From Fibrobacter sp. (lineage in GTDB: Bacteria > Fibrobacterota > Fibrobacteria > Fibrobacterales > Fibrobacteraceae): 64,000 nt of DNA. Below are positions 9,298 to 18,555 of this stretch, one piece after another. The notes beneath the pieces were generated by a model. That model worked only from the letters and a program-made list of their open reading frames with translations, was not told the origin of the DNA and searched no databases. Within the stretch, counting starts at the first letter, position 1. Every line of letters starts with the position of its first letter. Location: the NCBI GenBank assembly GCA_024398955.1, contig JAKSIG010000001.1:62001-126000 (forward strand), in the 5' to 3' direction. The position numbers were made by a program, and so were the translations under genes.

Positions 9298-10152
9298 ATG
9301 GGTCTTGACTCAAGAACAAAGCAGCCGGTGCCGCTGTCGGAAGCTCAAGTTGCAATCCTTGAAATCTTCAAGGACATAAAGCCGTTTCTTGACAGCAACT
9401 CTATTCCGTACTATTTACTAGGCGGATCGCTGCTTGGTGCAGTTCGTCACAAGGGCTTTATCCCTTGGGATGACGACATTGATATTGGTATTGTTCGTGA
9501 TGATTACGAACGTTTTTTGGCGACCGTTGCAAAGAATTTACCGGAAAATCTGGAACTGCGTTCCTATAGGGATGAGTCTGATCATCATTATTACTTCTCC
9601 CGAATTGTAGACAAGCGCTACTATATGCGTCGAGAAGGCAGTATCGTTGCCCGCAACGAAAACTTGTGGGTGGATATCTTCCCGTTGGACGGTATGCCCA
9701 ATAATCCTATCGTACGCAGAATACACATGCTTCGCCTGCTGTGGGTTCGTATGTGGTATCATATCGCCTGCTTTGACAAGGTGAACTTGAACCGCCCCAA
9801 CCGCCCCCTTTCTGAACGCATCGTGATTGCGATTGTCAAGAAGCTTCATTGCAGGGGTGGCAAGAACTACAAGAAGTGGTTGGTCAAGCTGGATGCTCTG
9901 CTGCGAAAGTACAAGGTAGACGATACTGATTGGGTTGTAAACTTCATGGGCCAGTATAAGTTCCGTGAAATGTTCCCCAAGTCCTATTATGGCAATGGCA
10001 AGCTTTATGACTTTGAAGACATGAAGCTGATGGGCCCCGAAGACTACGATGGCGTCTTGTCCCAGATGTATGGCGAATACATGAAGGAGCCGAAGGATTG
10101 CCAGAAGAACGTTCACGACGCTCATATGGTTAAAGACGACGAGAATAAGTAA
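9298..10152 (+). CDS. LicD-family phosphotransferase (first of tandem pair)
   Basis: LicD proteins are nucleotidyltransferase-fold enzymes that move phosphocholine or a polyol phosphate from a CDP-activated donor to a glycan. The family signature is clear: LLGGSLLGAVRHKGF followed by WDDDIDIG with the metal-binding Asp cluster at residues 58-62, then WVDIFPLDGMPNN and FREMFPKSYYG. Length 284 residues, cytoplasmic, with no signal peptide. It starts 2 nt after ugd and is followed 2 nt later by a paralogue. No choline kinase or choline permease is seen in the window, whereas TarI- and TagD-like CDP-polyol genes are, so a polyol-phosphate transfer is the more likely role (inference). Confidence 0.9.
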   Translation: MGLDSRTKQPVPLSEAQVAILEIFKDIKPFLDSNSIPYYLLGGSLLGAVRHKGFIPWDDDIDIGIVRDDYERFLATVAKNLPENLELRSYRDESDHHYYFSRIVDKRYYMRREGSIVARNENLWVDIFPLDGMPNNPIVRRIHMLRLLWVRMWYHIACFDKVNLNRPNRPLSERIVIAIVKKLHCRGGKNYKKWLVKLDALLRKYKVDDTDWVVNFMGQYKFREMFPKSYYGNGKLYDFEDMKLMGPEDYDGVLSQMYGEYMKEPKDCQKNVHDAHMVKDDENK

Positions 10153-10154
10153 CC

Positions 10155-10985
10155 ATGTCTGATTCCTCTCTTAGACAGCTTCAACTCAAGGAACTGGAAC
10201 TGCTGAAGGTGTTCCAGAAGATTTGTGCCGACAACAACATTTCTTATTTTGCGTTAGGCGGAACCTTGTTAGGGGCTGTTCGTCATAAGGGATTCATTCC
10301 TTGGGATGATGATATTGATGTGGGCATCCCTCGCCCTGACTATGAACGTCTTTGCAAGATTCTTGAAAATGAAAATCTGGGTGAAAACATCCGGTTTCAT
10401 ACCTTTCATAATAACGAAGAGTATATTCGCTATTTTGGACATCTTGAAGATACGAGCTTCAAGATTGTTCGTCATGATAAGATCAAGGCAGAAGAAACTT
10501 ATGCCTGGATAGATTTGTTCCCTCTGGATGCGATGCCTAACAATAGCATCCGTCGGAAAATTCGCGTTTATCATGTGTTACTACTGCGTGCCATGTTCCG
10601 CTTCTCTGGTTTTGACCGTCTGGTGGATGTGAACAAGAAGGGACGCCCCCTTCATGAACGTATCCTGGTTTGGGTTGGCCTCCATACCCCTATTCAGAAA
10701 CTCTTTAATACCAGAAAGTGCCTTGCCCGTATGGAAAAGGTCTTGACTAGCACCCCCTACGAAAAGTCCAATTACCTGGTGAATGCAATGGGTGCTTACA
10801 AGTTCCGCGAAATGTTTAACAAGAAGTATTATGGAGAGGGAAAGATGTATCCCTTCGAAGATACGGAGATTCGCGGCCCTGTAGATTATGACTTTGTCTG
10901 TACACAATTGTACGGCGATTATATGACTCCTCCGAAGGTGGATGATCGAAACCACCATAGTCTGGAAACCGTATCGAATCAATAA
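10155..10985 (+). CDS. LicD-family phosphotransferase (second of tandem pair)
   Basis: Paralogue of the preceding gene, 276 residues, with the same order of motifs: FALGGTLLGAVRHKGF, WDDDIDVG (Asp cluster 51-55), WIDLFPLDAMPNN and FREMFNKKYYG. Both copies have all metal-ligand aspartates, so neither looks dead. Divergence through the middle (residues 60-200) argues for different acceptors or sequential transfers rather than a fresh duplication. It lies in the ugd-licD-licD-GT2 run, with 2 nt from the previous stop and 12 nt to the next start. The next gene has a GGAG ribosome site. Confidence 0.9.
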   Translation: MSDSSLRQLQLKELELLKVFQKICADNNISYFALGGTLLGAVRHKGFIPWDDDIDVGIPRPDYERLCKILENENLGENIRFHTFHNNEEYIRYFGHLEDTSFKIVRHDKIKAEETYAWIDLFPLDAMPNNSIRRKIRVYHVLLLRAMFRFSGFDRLVDVNKKGRPLHERILVWVGLHTPIQKLFNTRKCLARMEKVLTSTPYEKSNYLVNAMGAYKFREMFNKKYYGEGKMYPFEDTEIRGPVDYDFVCTQLYGDYMTPPKVDDRNHHSLETVSNQ

Positions 10986-10997
10986 TCTGGAGTGTAA

Positions 10998-12053
10998 ATG
11001 TCCGCTCCAAAGATTAGTGTTGTTATTCCTGTATATAATTCTGCAAAGTATTTGCGAGAATGTCTGGATAGCGTCTGCAACCAGAGTTATACTGATTGGG
11101 AAATCATTGCCGTTGACGATGGCAGCCCCGATGAATCTCCGGCAATTCTAGATGAGTATGCCGCTAGGGATAGCCGAATTCGGGTAATCCACAAGGCAAA
11201 TGGCGGTGTTTCTGCGGCTCGCAATGATGGTCTGGCTGCGGCAACTGGCGGGTATGTTTTGTTTGTGGATTCGGATGACTGGCTGGCACAGGATGCTCTG
11301 CTGCAATATGCGGATGCAACGTCTGATGGACGTGTAGACGTGGTAATTACAGATCACTGGAACTGGTTTGATAATGGAACTGAAAAACAGTACTCGTTCT
11401 TTGCTCAGAATTTTCTGACGGATGATAAATCCATTATTCGGGATGTTCAGCGGACGGTTTTTTATAAAGGATACTCTCCATATCCGTCTGCTAGTTGTAG
11501 CTACATGTTCTCTGCCTTGTGGTCAAAACTGATTCGCAGAAACTTGCTTGTTGATAATGGAATTCAATTCTCCAAGACCCTGAAATTGTATGAAGATGGT
11601 CTTGTGGCTTTGCAGGTTTTTCAGTTTGCAAAAATGGTCTGCTATAAAAAAGTTCCTACCTACCATTACCGCATTTTGAATAATTCGCTTTGTCATCTCA
11701 ACGAAGCTAAGCTTGTTTCCGATTGCTCTTGCATTATAAACGAAATTCAATCCTTCTTGAACGACTATGACAAGGAGTGTACTTTAAAGGATGCTTTTCT
11801 GGCCCGTGTCCTTTTCTTGACAAAGAAAATGGCTTTGCGCAGTTTTTTCTGTAAGGGCTGTGAAGGTTCTTTTGCTAGAAGATATAAGTCGTATAGGAAC
11901 TTGCTTTCGCAGGATCCTTACTGCAGCGCTGTAAAAAGTGTACCTTCGCTGAAATTGATCGGAAATGAAAAATTGTACGGCAAGATGCTGCATTTGCATT
12001 TAAGCTTTCTTACAGCACTAATGTACGACATTCGCTCTAAATTAAAGGGCTAG
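10998..12053 (+). CDS. Family 2 glycosyltransferase
   Basis: A GT-A-fold inverting glycosyltransferase of 351 residues. The N-terminal catalytic domain has VSVVIPVYNSAKYL-like strand and loop (SVVIPVYNS), AVDDGSPDES for the nucleotide, GVSAARNDGLAAATG and the DxD-type FVDSDDW. The C-terminal third is basic and lacks clear membrane helices, so it is cytoplasmic or membrane-associated. GGAG stands 5 nt before the ATG. It is last in the ugd operon and its stop overlaps the end of the convergent polymerase gene by 4 bp. Donor and acceptor sugars cannot be read. Confidence 0.9.
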   Translation: MSAPKISVVIPVYNSAKYLRECLDSVCNQSYTDWEIIAVDDGSPDESPAILDEYAARDSRIRVIHKANGGVSAARNDGLAAATGGYVLFVDSDDWLAQDALLQYADATSDGRVDVVITDHWNWFDNGTEKQYSFFAQNFLTDDKSIIRDVQRTVFYKGYSPYPSASCSYMFSALWSKLIRRNLLVDNGIQFSKTLKLYEDGLVALQVFQFAKMVCYKKVPTYHYRILNNSLCHLNEAKLVSDCSCIINEIQSFLNDYDKECTLKDAFLARVLFLTKKMALRSFFCKGCEGSFARRYKSYRNLLSQDPYCSAVKSVPSLKLIGNEKLYGKMLHLHLSFLTALMYDIRSKLKG

Positions 12054-13438
12054 GAATCAGATTCGATAAGCTTTTGGCTTTCGGAAATCTTTTGCTGGAA
12101 ACGGTCTAAATCTTCTCGACTTTCTATTTCCTGTAATTCTTCTTGTTTTTGCCTAATATAGCCGAGCTGGATGCCCGCAAACAAGAATAGGAACGAGGAA
12201 CTGTTTCCGATGGTTCCTGATAAGGTCAGGAATACGGAACCTGCGATGATCAGTGTGAATCCTCCGTTAATCTCCTCAAATTTAGATCTGTTTCTAAACA
12301 GAATGAAGAACATCCAAAGAAGGAATAGATAGTAGCTACCCAGTCCTACGAATCCTCTGTCAATTAGCAGTGTGAATACGATGGATTCTAGACCGCCCAT
12401 ATCTTGACCGCTACTGTCCTGGGCTCGTTTGCCGCGGTCGCCTTCTTCAAGAATCGTATTGGCGGTAAATTTATTGCCGTTTCCGATAATGGGGGAATTC
12501 TGGATGGCCATGAAGGAGAAGGCTAGCTGTTGGGCTCGAAAATCCAATGAGGATCCTCGACCCTGACCAGAAGCACCGACGTTTTCAACGGCGATGGCTA
12601 GAAGCGTAGACAGCGAGAAAATGAATATACCTGTAACTGCAATTTTTGCGATGATGCTAAACTTGTCTACGATATAGAGTGCCGCACCAACAACGACGCA
12701 GAAAAGACATGTTCTAGATCCGCATATGACCGCATTCATTCCTAGAAGAACCAGTACGAGTACGACCTTAGATTGAGGGATACGTTCTTTTTTGAAATAA
12801 GGAAGGTAAAATAGGAACAATGACGTAATCAGTGTTCCAAAGGCCGTGGGATGCTTGGTTGTAAAACAGGTTCTTGTTCTCCAGTCTTGACCTAGGCCTA
12901 CGCTTCCGTTAAGATCGTACATGCCTTCGTAGATGGGAAAGGCCGAATTGATAAATTTATAGGGATAGTTGGCGTTTATAAGACCTTCAAGAATACCAAA
13001 TAGACAGCAAATTACAATAAAGGGAATCAGTTTGTGGGCGAATTCGTTGATGTCTAGCTTTTTTCCGGCTATGTAAGCAGCAAGGATATATCCAAAGGTG
13101 TCAAGAAAGTCGCGGATGCCGTAATACATTTCTTTGGAAGCCAACCCAGAATTGAACAGGGATGTTGCGGAGTAGCTTCCTAGGATTAATGTTAGGGGGA
13201 TGATAAGCGGATTCTTGAAAATGCTCTTAAAGAAGTTTTCCCTGTCCTGAAAGAATTCTATGAGTAAGAACGCATACAGCAGTATGTGCTGGGGGGATAT
13301 GGAGGGATTCTTTACAAAAAGGGCTGTTGTAGGAAATAGAACGGTTCCTGCAATAAGCGATATAAAACGACTTTGGCTGTCTCCATAAATCATAGTGCCA
13401 ATTAAGGCAAAGAACAAGAGGAGAACCAAAATGCTCAT
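12050..13438 (-). CDS. O-antigen polymerase/ligase-like integral membrane protein
   Basis: A 462-residue polytopic protein with about ten hydrophobic segments. A long hydrophilic stretch in the second half holds the conserved-looking FTTKHPTAFGTL and the region around NAVICGSRTCLF, resembling the Wzy/WaaL (O-antigen ligase-like) superfamily. Such proteins polymerise repeat units or join them to a lipid carrier on the periplasmic face. It is last of a six-gene minus-strand run, 15 nt after the TagD-like gene, and its end overlaps the convergent GT2 by 4 bp. The C-terminal 30 residues are charged and probably cytoplasmic. Polymerase versus ligase cannot be decided from sequence. Confidence 0.75.
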   Translation of the reverse strand: MSILVLLLFFALIGTMIYGDSQSRFISLIAGTVLFPTTALFVKNPSISPQHILLYAFLLIEFFQDRENFFKSIFKNPLIIPLTLILGSYSATSLFNSGLASKEMYYGIRDFLDTFGYILAAYIAGKKLDINEFAHKLIPFIVICCLFGILEGLINANYPYKFINSAFPIYEGMYDLNGSVGLGQDWRTRTCFTTKHPTAFGTLITSLFLFYLPYFKKERIPQSKVVLVLVLLGMNAVICGSRTCLFCVVVGAALYIVDKFSIIAKIAVTGIFIFSLSTLLAIAVENVGASGQGRGSSLDFRAQQLAFSFMAIQNSPIIGNGNKFTANTILEEGDRGKRAQDSSGQDMGGLESIVFTLLIDRGFVGLGSYYLFLLWMFFILFRNRSKFEEINGGFTLIIAGSVFLTLSGTIGNSSSFLFLFAGIQLGYIRQKQEELQEIESREDLDRFQQKISESQKLIESDS

Positions 13439-13453
13439 TTTGTTTCTGGAGTA

Positions 13454-13849
13454 TTACTTTTTCAGATTTTTCTTGATGTCGGTCGTGCTGATTCCGGGGG
13501 TTCTCGGCAGGTATACTACGTCGCAGTATTCCTTGAGAAAATCGAACTTTCCTTCCCAGTCATCACCCATGGCAAATAAGTCGCAGTGGTTGTCTTTGAT
13601 GTCGGAAATCTTCTGTTCCCAGTTGTCTTCGCGAATGACTTTTTTTACACAAGCTAAGGCTTTGACGATCTCTGCGCGATCCTCAAATGGAATGATGCAT
13701 ACCTTTCCCTTGAGGGCGTTGAACTCATCGGAAGATACTGCTACATAAAGCTCATCGGCCATATCTGCAATTCGTTTGAGCAGACGAAGGTGCCCAACAT
13801 GAAATAGGTCGTACGTACCGTAAGTTATGGCTCTTTTGTATTTCTTCAT
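13454..13849 (-). CDS. tagD: Glycerol-3-phosphate cytidylyltransferase (TagD-like)
   Basis: Makes CDP-glycerol from CTP and sn-glycerol 3-phosphate, the activated donor for glycerol-phosphate transfer. The 131-residue length matches TagD. The nucleotidyltransferase motif GTYDLFHVGH (HxGH at residues 17-20) and the C-terminal RTPGISTTDI are both diagnostic. It is cytoplasmic. The polymerase follows after 15 nt, and the same operon carries a TagB/F-like transferase that would consume CDP-glycerol. A related activity such as ADP- or GDP-heptose or ethanolamine-phosphate cytidylylation is possible for the fold, but the ISTT ending favours the TagD group. Confidence 0.9.
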   Translation of the reverse strand: MKKYKRAITYGTYDLFHVGHLRLLKRIADMADELYVAVSSDEFNALKGKVCIIPFEDRAEIVKALACVKKVIREDNWEQKISDIKDNHCDLFAMGDDWEGKFDFLKEYCDVVYLPRTPGISTTDIKKNLKK

Positions 13850-13872
13850 GCCTAAAATATAACAAAAAAAAC

Positions 13873-14754
13873 TTAAGGTATGTCAATGACAGCCATAATT
13901 GGCAGGTGATCTGATGGATAGCGGAATTTATCTCCATCATGATAAGTTTCATTCAGAATGCCATAGCGGTAGACTTTGACGTTCGGACTGACAAAAATGT
14001 GGTCAAATTGCCATTTACTGAACTTTTGCGGATCAAAATAATCATAACTTCCATTGGGACGGTAGGCGAATTCGGCAACATCCTTTGCGTCGTTCATTTT
14101 GATGCAATTGCCAAGAAGTTTATAGGAATCTGACGCATACACAAAATTTAGGTCTCCCGCGAAAATAAACGGTGAATTCTTGGCTATAGACAAAATTTTC
14201 TTGTTCATCAATTTTGAACTTTCCGCTTGGGCGTCCTTGCCGCGATAGTCGAAATGAACATTGAATACAAAGAATTCCTTTTGGGCGCGTTGAAGCTTTA
14301 CCCAGGTGCAGAACCTGACCCTTCTAGAGTCCCAGCTTTTACTTCTGACTTCCGGAGTCTTTGAAAAGTAAAAACGTCCTGATTCGAGAATCTTGAACAT
14401 GCCCTTCTTTAAAAGGATAGGATTGTCTTCAAGGGAGTCTATTTGGATGATTTCGTAACTAGGTAAAAGTTCCATCAGTTCTGCCGCATGATCGGCGCTG
14501 TTTTCTTGGGTACCGATAATATCAAAATCATTAAACTGAATAATATCGGATATGGGACCTTTACGCTTTTCCCAGGCATCACCGTTTTCAATGTCCTTCT
14601 TATCTTCCCATCGAAGATTCCAGGTTGCGTAGCGGATTCGTTCTGCTGGAATATGCTGTGCGCAGTCTCGGTTGCCTGTTGTATCCGATTCCGTGGCGAA
14701 AATCGGATTTGTCAGGATTGCAAAAGTGAGAAGCAGAAAAATTGGGATTCTCAT
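13873..14754 (-). CDS. Secreted endonuclease/exonuclease/phosphatase (EEP)-family hydrolase
   Basis: A metal-dependent phosphoester hydrolase of 293 residues with a signal peptide (MRIPIFLLLTFAILTNPIFA), so periplasmic or extracellular. All EEP motifs are present: ATWNLRWE (residues 43-50), IGTQEN (80-85), FAGDLNFV and the C-terminal SDHLPIM. The family includes nucleases, sphingomyelinases and inositol-phosphate phosphatases. The substrate here is unknown. It lies inside the polysaccharide operon, 3 nt after the TagB/F-like gene and 23 nt before the TagD-like gene, so a role on a phosphodiester of the surface polymer is a reasonable inference, against the default view of a scavenging nuclease. 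Confidence 0.85.
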   Translation of the reverse strand: MRIPIFLLLTFAILTNPIFATESDTTGNRDCAQHIPAERIRYATWNLRWEDKKDIENGDAWEKRKGPISDIIQFNDFDIIGTQENSADHAAELMELLPSYEIIQIDSLEDNPILLKKGMFKILESGRFYFSKTPEVRSKSWDSRRVRFCTWVKLQRAQKEFFVFNVHFDYRGKDAQAESSKLMNKKILSIAKNSPFIFAGDLNFVYASDSYKLLGNCIKMNDAKDVAEFAYRPNGSYDYFDPQKFSKWQFDHIFVSPNVKVYRYGILNETYHDGDKFRYPSDHLPIMAVIDIP

Positions 14755-14757
14755 AAG

Positions 14758-16056
14758 TTATTTAATTAAGGTTTCGTTGAGAATGTCCAGAATATTCTGT
14801 GCAAAAGACTTTCCATTAGGTGGTAGCAGGTAGTTTGCAACGGCGTCTTTTCGGAGTGATTCTCTGAAGTCTCCCTCCTGTTTTCCATCTATTGACTTTA
14901 CTGGCTTGCCTTGAACCATCAGAAGGAAGTTGTCAATATCGTAGTCATTTAGGTGGTAGTTGGCGTTGTGTGCCATCTTGCCGAAGTTGCAGAGAATTTT
15001 ATCCTGATTGTTACCGATAAACAAGACCGGCTTGTTCATGTAGAGGTATTCTACGGTAAAGGATCCGCAGTCGTGTATGAGGGCATCGGATGTCTTGAAC
15101 AAGTCGATGTAATCCCCATCGACTAGGAACGTATTCGGAGCTTCGTTCCATGCTGCATAATAAGCGTCGGTGCGTTCCTTGCCCCAGTCTGGATGCTTGT
15201 ATAGATGTTCCTTCAAATGGGGATGAGGCTTAAAGGCGAATTGCATTGTTGTGCTTTTGCGAGCGCGATCTAGCATGGACTGGGCATGAACCAGGAATGT
15301 TCCAACATCGGCAAGATCGTTGCTGAATATAGAATGGTGGACCCCCCAGACAATGCGCTTGATACATCTGTCTTTGAGTTTCCATGGGTCTGATACTGCA
15401 GGAGTGATGAACCTGTCTGCAAGAGGGTATCCAACAACGTCTACGTTCTTACCTTTGTTCAAGGCTATTTGAATGGCGTTTTCTTTGTGAAGTTCCGAAG
15501 GGTAGAAAAGTTTCCAGGCAAGGTTATGCACCTGGGCGTCATAAGCCCAAGTGTAGTTTGATACAAAGAAGGCGTAAGGAACATAACAAAGCAATTTGTC
15601 TAAAAAATTGTAGGCGCGGAACGATTCCAGAACGCTGTTCTTGTACGGCTGGGCGTAAAAGATGATATCGGGATTAAAGTCTCGTAGTTCATCAATATTG
15701 TGAAGGTTTCTGTAACCCTTTTCCGAGAAAAACTTATCCATTTTCTGCTGGTGCATTTCCTGTATGGCTTCAGTATCTTCGGGGCGTCGAACTTGAATGA
15801 CGACAGGATTGTAATGGTTGTCTTTTTCCATCAGTTTGAATACATCGTCGTATTTCCAGAAAGAAACAGACATGGCCATGAAGGCGACATTAATCTTTTC
15901 TCCACGCAGAATTTTAGCCTGAATGTCCTTGATGGTTTTTGACTCTCGACGGGATTTTCCTGCAAGAAGAAGCCGGTCCTTAATGCGTAAATTGTTCTGC
16001 AGATTTTTTAAGGGAGCAGGAATCAGACTGTAAATTTTTTTGAGAGCGCTATTCAT
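14758..16056 (-). CDS. CDP-glycerol glycerophosphotransferase family protein (TagB/TagF-like)
   Basis: A 432-residue cytoplasmic, GT-B-like enzyme of the family that transfers glycerol- or ribitol-phosphate from a CDP donor to a lipid-linked glycan. The recognisable C-terminal half has a WGVHHSIF stretch, FKPHPHLKE and the donor-site SDALIHDCGSFTVEYLY followed by KPVLFI. The first 60 residues are basic and may bind membrane. It is third in the minus-strand operon, with 4 nt to the GT2 upstream and 3 nt to the EEP hydrolase downstream. AGGA lies just before the ATG. A matching CDP-glycerol synthase (TagD-like) is two genes away, which supports glycerol-phosphate transfer, although CDP-ribitol is also possible. 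Confidence 0.88.
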   Translation of the reverse strand: MNSALKKIYSLIPAPLKNLQNNLRIKDRLLLAGKSRRESKTIKDIQAKILRGEKINVAFMAMSVSFWKYDDVFKLMEKDNHYNPVVIQVRRPEDTEAIQEMHQQKMDKFFSEKGYRNLHNIDELRDFNPDIIFYAQPYKNSVLESFRAYNFLDKLLCYVPYAFFVSNYTWAYDAQVHNLAWKLFYPSELHKENAIQIALNKGKNVDVVGYPLADRFITPAVSDPWKLKDRCIKRIVWGVHHSIFSNDLADVGTFLVHAQSMLDRARKSTTMQFAFKPHPHLKEHLYKHPDWGKERTDAYYAAWNEAPNTFLVDGDYIDLFKTSDALIHDCGSFTVEYLYMNKPVLFIGNNQDKILCNFGKMAHNANYHLNDYDIDNFLLMVQGKPVKSIDGKQEGDFRESLRKDAVANYLLPPNGKSFAQNILDILNETLIK

Positions 16057-16060
16057 CGTC

Positions 16061-16957
16061 CTACCATTCCAGATAAATCTTTGAGCGGGTTGTATAAATC
16101 TTTTTGTAGTGTGGCAGCCTAAAGAAGAAGTTTTTTAACTTTCTGGATTTTGCTAGCCTGTTTGTGTAATACTTCTTGGCGCTTTTTAGGAACTTTTGTT
16201 GGTTTGCGTTAAAATCGGACAGACGCTCTTGAATGGCATCTAGCCAAAAAAGACGATCCAGCAGACGAGGGGCTCTTCTGATGTTGATGGGGCCGATTTT
16301 CTTCCATTTCAGAGGCACTGAAGCGTTGGTTTCGTGACGTCGGTGCTGGGTGACTATCTTAAAGGTGAATTTCAGCCCGTTCATGAATGAGGATATTGCG
16401 GCAAACCAGGCGTCGTGGTATTTTACATTTTCTGGAATGGGCAACGCGGTTTTCAGAAAATCGCGACGGACCAGCATAGAGGCTCCCTGAAAGCAACTGC
16501 TATTGAAAAAGACTCGGTAGGCTGTGTCCAAACCAGGATTTGGAGCCACTTCCATGAAGTCGCGGTCGCTTAGATTTTGCCCGAGGTCTTCTCCGTTGCT
16601 GCCGATAAGGTGGGCGTCTCCGCAAGCAATGTCGTGATTGCCTATGAGGTTCAGAAGAGTTTCAAGATGGTCCTTTTCCCAAATGTCGTCCTGGTCGCAA
16701 AGGGCTATGAATTTCCCAGAGCAGAGCTGCATGGCCTTTTCGAAGTTGTTCTTGAAACCAAGGTTTGTCTCGTTGCGATGAACTTTGATTCTTGGATCTT
16801 TTGCCGCATTCTGTTGAAGGATCTCAACCGTGTTGTCTGTAGAGCAGTCATCGCAAACGATAATTTCAAAATCCTGAAGCGTTTGCTGCAGAATGGAATC
16901 AAGCTGTAACTGAACATACTTGCCGCCATTGTAGGTGGCCATTGCGATGGAAATCAT
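16061..16957 (-). CDS. Family 2 glycosyltransferase
   Basis: A 298-residue GT2 of the rhamnosyltransferase-like type. It opens MISIAMATYNGGKYV, followed by IIVCDDCSTDNT, GFKNNFEKAM and ALCDQDDIW (the DxD region). The reading frame is open for 22 more codons upstream, but that would overlap the flippase gene by 62 bases. The chosen ATG fits the family start and lies 4 nt after the flippase stop. The C-terminus ends in a basic helix-rich tail. The sugar specificity is not readable. The position between flippase and TagB/F-like genes places it in assembly of the repeat unit. Confidence 0.87.
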   Translation of the reverse strand: MISIAMATYNGGKYVQLQLDSILQQTLQDFEIIVCDDCSTDNTVEILQQNAAKDPRIKVHRNETNLGFKNNFEKAMQLCSGKFIALCDQDDIWEKDHLETLLNLIGNHDIACGDAHLIGSNGEDLGQNLSDRDFMEVAPNPGLDTAYRVFFNSSCFQGASMLVRRDFLKTALPIPENVKYHDAWFAAISSFMNGLKFTFKIVTQHRRHETNASVPLKWKKIGPINIRRAPRLLDRLFWLDAIQERLSDFNANQQKFLKSAKKYYTNRLAKSRKLKNFFFRLPHYKKIYTTRSKIYLEW

Positions 16958-16961
16958 AGGA

Positions 16962-18506
16962 TTACTTCTTCTTGAAACGATTTGAAATTTTTTGAATTGT
17001 TTCGGGAATGGCCTTGCGATCATCCTTTGTCATCACAAACAGATATCCTATCAGAATTCCAAAGATGCAGGTGGAGGCGCCTCCAATTCCGAGGTGCAGC
17101 CAACTTGCTGTAATGAGGGTATTCTTGATGGCAAACAGAGGAACCAGAAGGATGGTGAAGGATATGATGCTACGTAAGGTACAGGTGTAAAGGTACTTTA
17201 CCTTCATCTTGATACAGTGGGCGCCATAAATGGGCAAGAACGTAATAGACTTGATTGCGTTATAGAAGGAACCGGTACCTGCAATGATGACCATATGGGC
17301 GAACGGATCTTCGGTTAGGTATATGCCTGTAACTACGGTTACAAAGGTAAGACCATAAATGCCTACGCCAAAAAGGGAATTGGCCCGAATTTTATTGGTA
17401 ATGGGGTAGATATTGTAGATGGGTTGTAGGGGCATGGCGATGGGCAAATCGATGCAGCCTGCTACGGTCAGCAAGTACAGCAACCTGGCGTCTTGAGAAG
17501 GAAGCCACATCTGGTAGAACCAATCGCAGTAAACAAAAATGAAGGCTGTGGGAATATAGCTGATGATGCCGAAAAAACGGAGGGCCTTTAAAATGCTGGA
17601 GTGTAGTTCGCCTGTTTTTTCTTCTGCATACAATTTTGTCCAGGGAGGCGCAAAAATAGCGTTGATTTGTTCAAACAATGTAAGAGTTAGGGCAGGAATC
17701 CTTTTTACGATTGCAAGGACTCCCATTTCTACTGGACCAATGAAAAGGTTGGCTATGAGCAAGTCAAAACCATGATGGAGTAAGGTGTTCAGTCTAGAGA
17801 TGATGTTCCAGACGCCAGCGCATAAAAGTTCCTTGATGGATTTAACGTCGAAATATCGAGGAGCAATAATCAGTTCCGGCGTTAGCTTTCGTCTAAAGTG
17901 AATGTTGGTAATGACGATGTAGATGGTGCTTATGACGGTTGCCAGACCAATGAACCATACGGCAGGGTCAAAGAAATAGAACGCACCAACAAGGAAAAGT
18001 GCCTTTATTGAGTTTCCAATAATGGTTCGTGTAGAGGATAGGTCCAGCCTGTTTCTAATGAACGTGCTAACGTTATAGACATTAAAAATGATGCTTATAA
18101 AGAAGTTTAGGAAAATACACCCGAAGAGCATTTTTACATCGCTCATGAGTTCGCTTGGAATTTGGATGATGTATTCGAGTCTAAAAAGGACGGCGACTCC
18201 AATGAGGCTAATGATTCCTACAAGAATTAGATTGGAAAAAAATACAGAACTGAAGTATCGACGAGCGTCTTCGATTCGGTTTTGATGGACGCTGATGGTA
18301 ATAAAGCGTCCTGCCATTGAGTTTAGCGCAATGGTAATAATTTGAGCATAGCTTACGAAATTACTTGCCAAGCCTACAAAACCGTAAGCTGCTGCTCCTA
18401 GGCGGCTAACAATGTATGGAGTTAAAAAGAAGGTAATGCCTATACTTACAAGAAAGGCGAATACCTGCGCAAAACCATTAATAGCGAAACGTTTCTTAGA
18501 ACCCAT
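16962..18506 (-). CDS. Polysaccharide flippase (Wzx/MATE-like)
   Basis: A 514-residue inner-membrane protein with about 12-14 hydrophobic helices and the typical N-terminus of lipid-linked oligosaccharide flippases (GFAQVFAFLVSIGITFFLTP, then RLGAAAYGFVGLAS). It would move undecaprenyl-linked repeat units across the inner membrane for the polymerase at the far end of the same operon. It is first in the six-gene minus-strand run and divergent from the TarI-like gene, with only 49 bp between the two starts, so promoters of each side probably reach into the other's coding region. The last 15 residues are strongly basic. Confidence 0.85.
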   Translation of the reverse strand: MGSKKRFAINGFAQVFAFLVSIGITFFLTPYIVSRLGAAAYGFVGLASNFVSYAQIITIALNSMAGRFITISVHQNRIEDARRYFSSVFFSNLILVGIISLIGVAVLFRLEYIIQIPSELMSDVKMLFGCIFLNFFISIIFNVYNVSTFIRNRLDLSSTRTIIGNSIKALFLVGAFYFFDPAVWFIGLATVISTIYIVITNIHFRRKLTPELIIAPRYFDVKSIKELLCAGVWNIISRLNTLLHHGFDLLIANLFIGPVEMGVLAIVKRIPALTLTLFEQINAIFAPPWTKLYAEEKTGELHSSILKALRFFGIISYIPTAFIFVYCDWFYQMWLPSQDARLLYLLTVAGCIDLPIAMPLQPIYNIYPITNKIRANSLFGVGIYGLTFVTVVTGIYLTEDPFAHMVIIAGTGSFYNAIKSITFLPIYGAHCIKMKVKYLYTCTLRSIISFTILLVPLFAIKNTLITASWLHLGIGGASTCIFGILIGYLFVMTKDDRKAIPETIQKISNRFKKK

Positions 18507-18555
18507 GGTAAGTTGTAAGATAGAATTTTTATATTTCGTACAAAAGGATTACTCT

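Noticed and set aside
9298..10985. Tandem LicD genes as a phosphocholine decoration system
   Set aside because: No choline kinase, choline transporter or LicC-type gene is in the window, while CDP-polyol genes are; choline remains possible only if those genes lie elsewhere.
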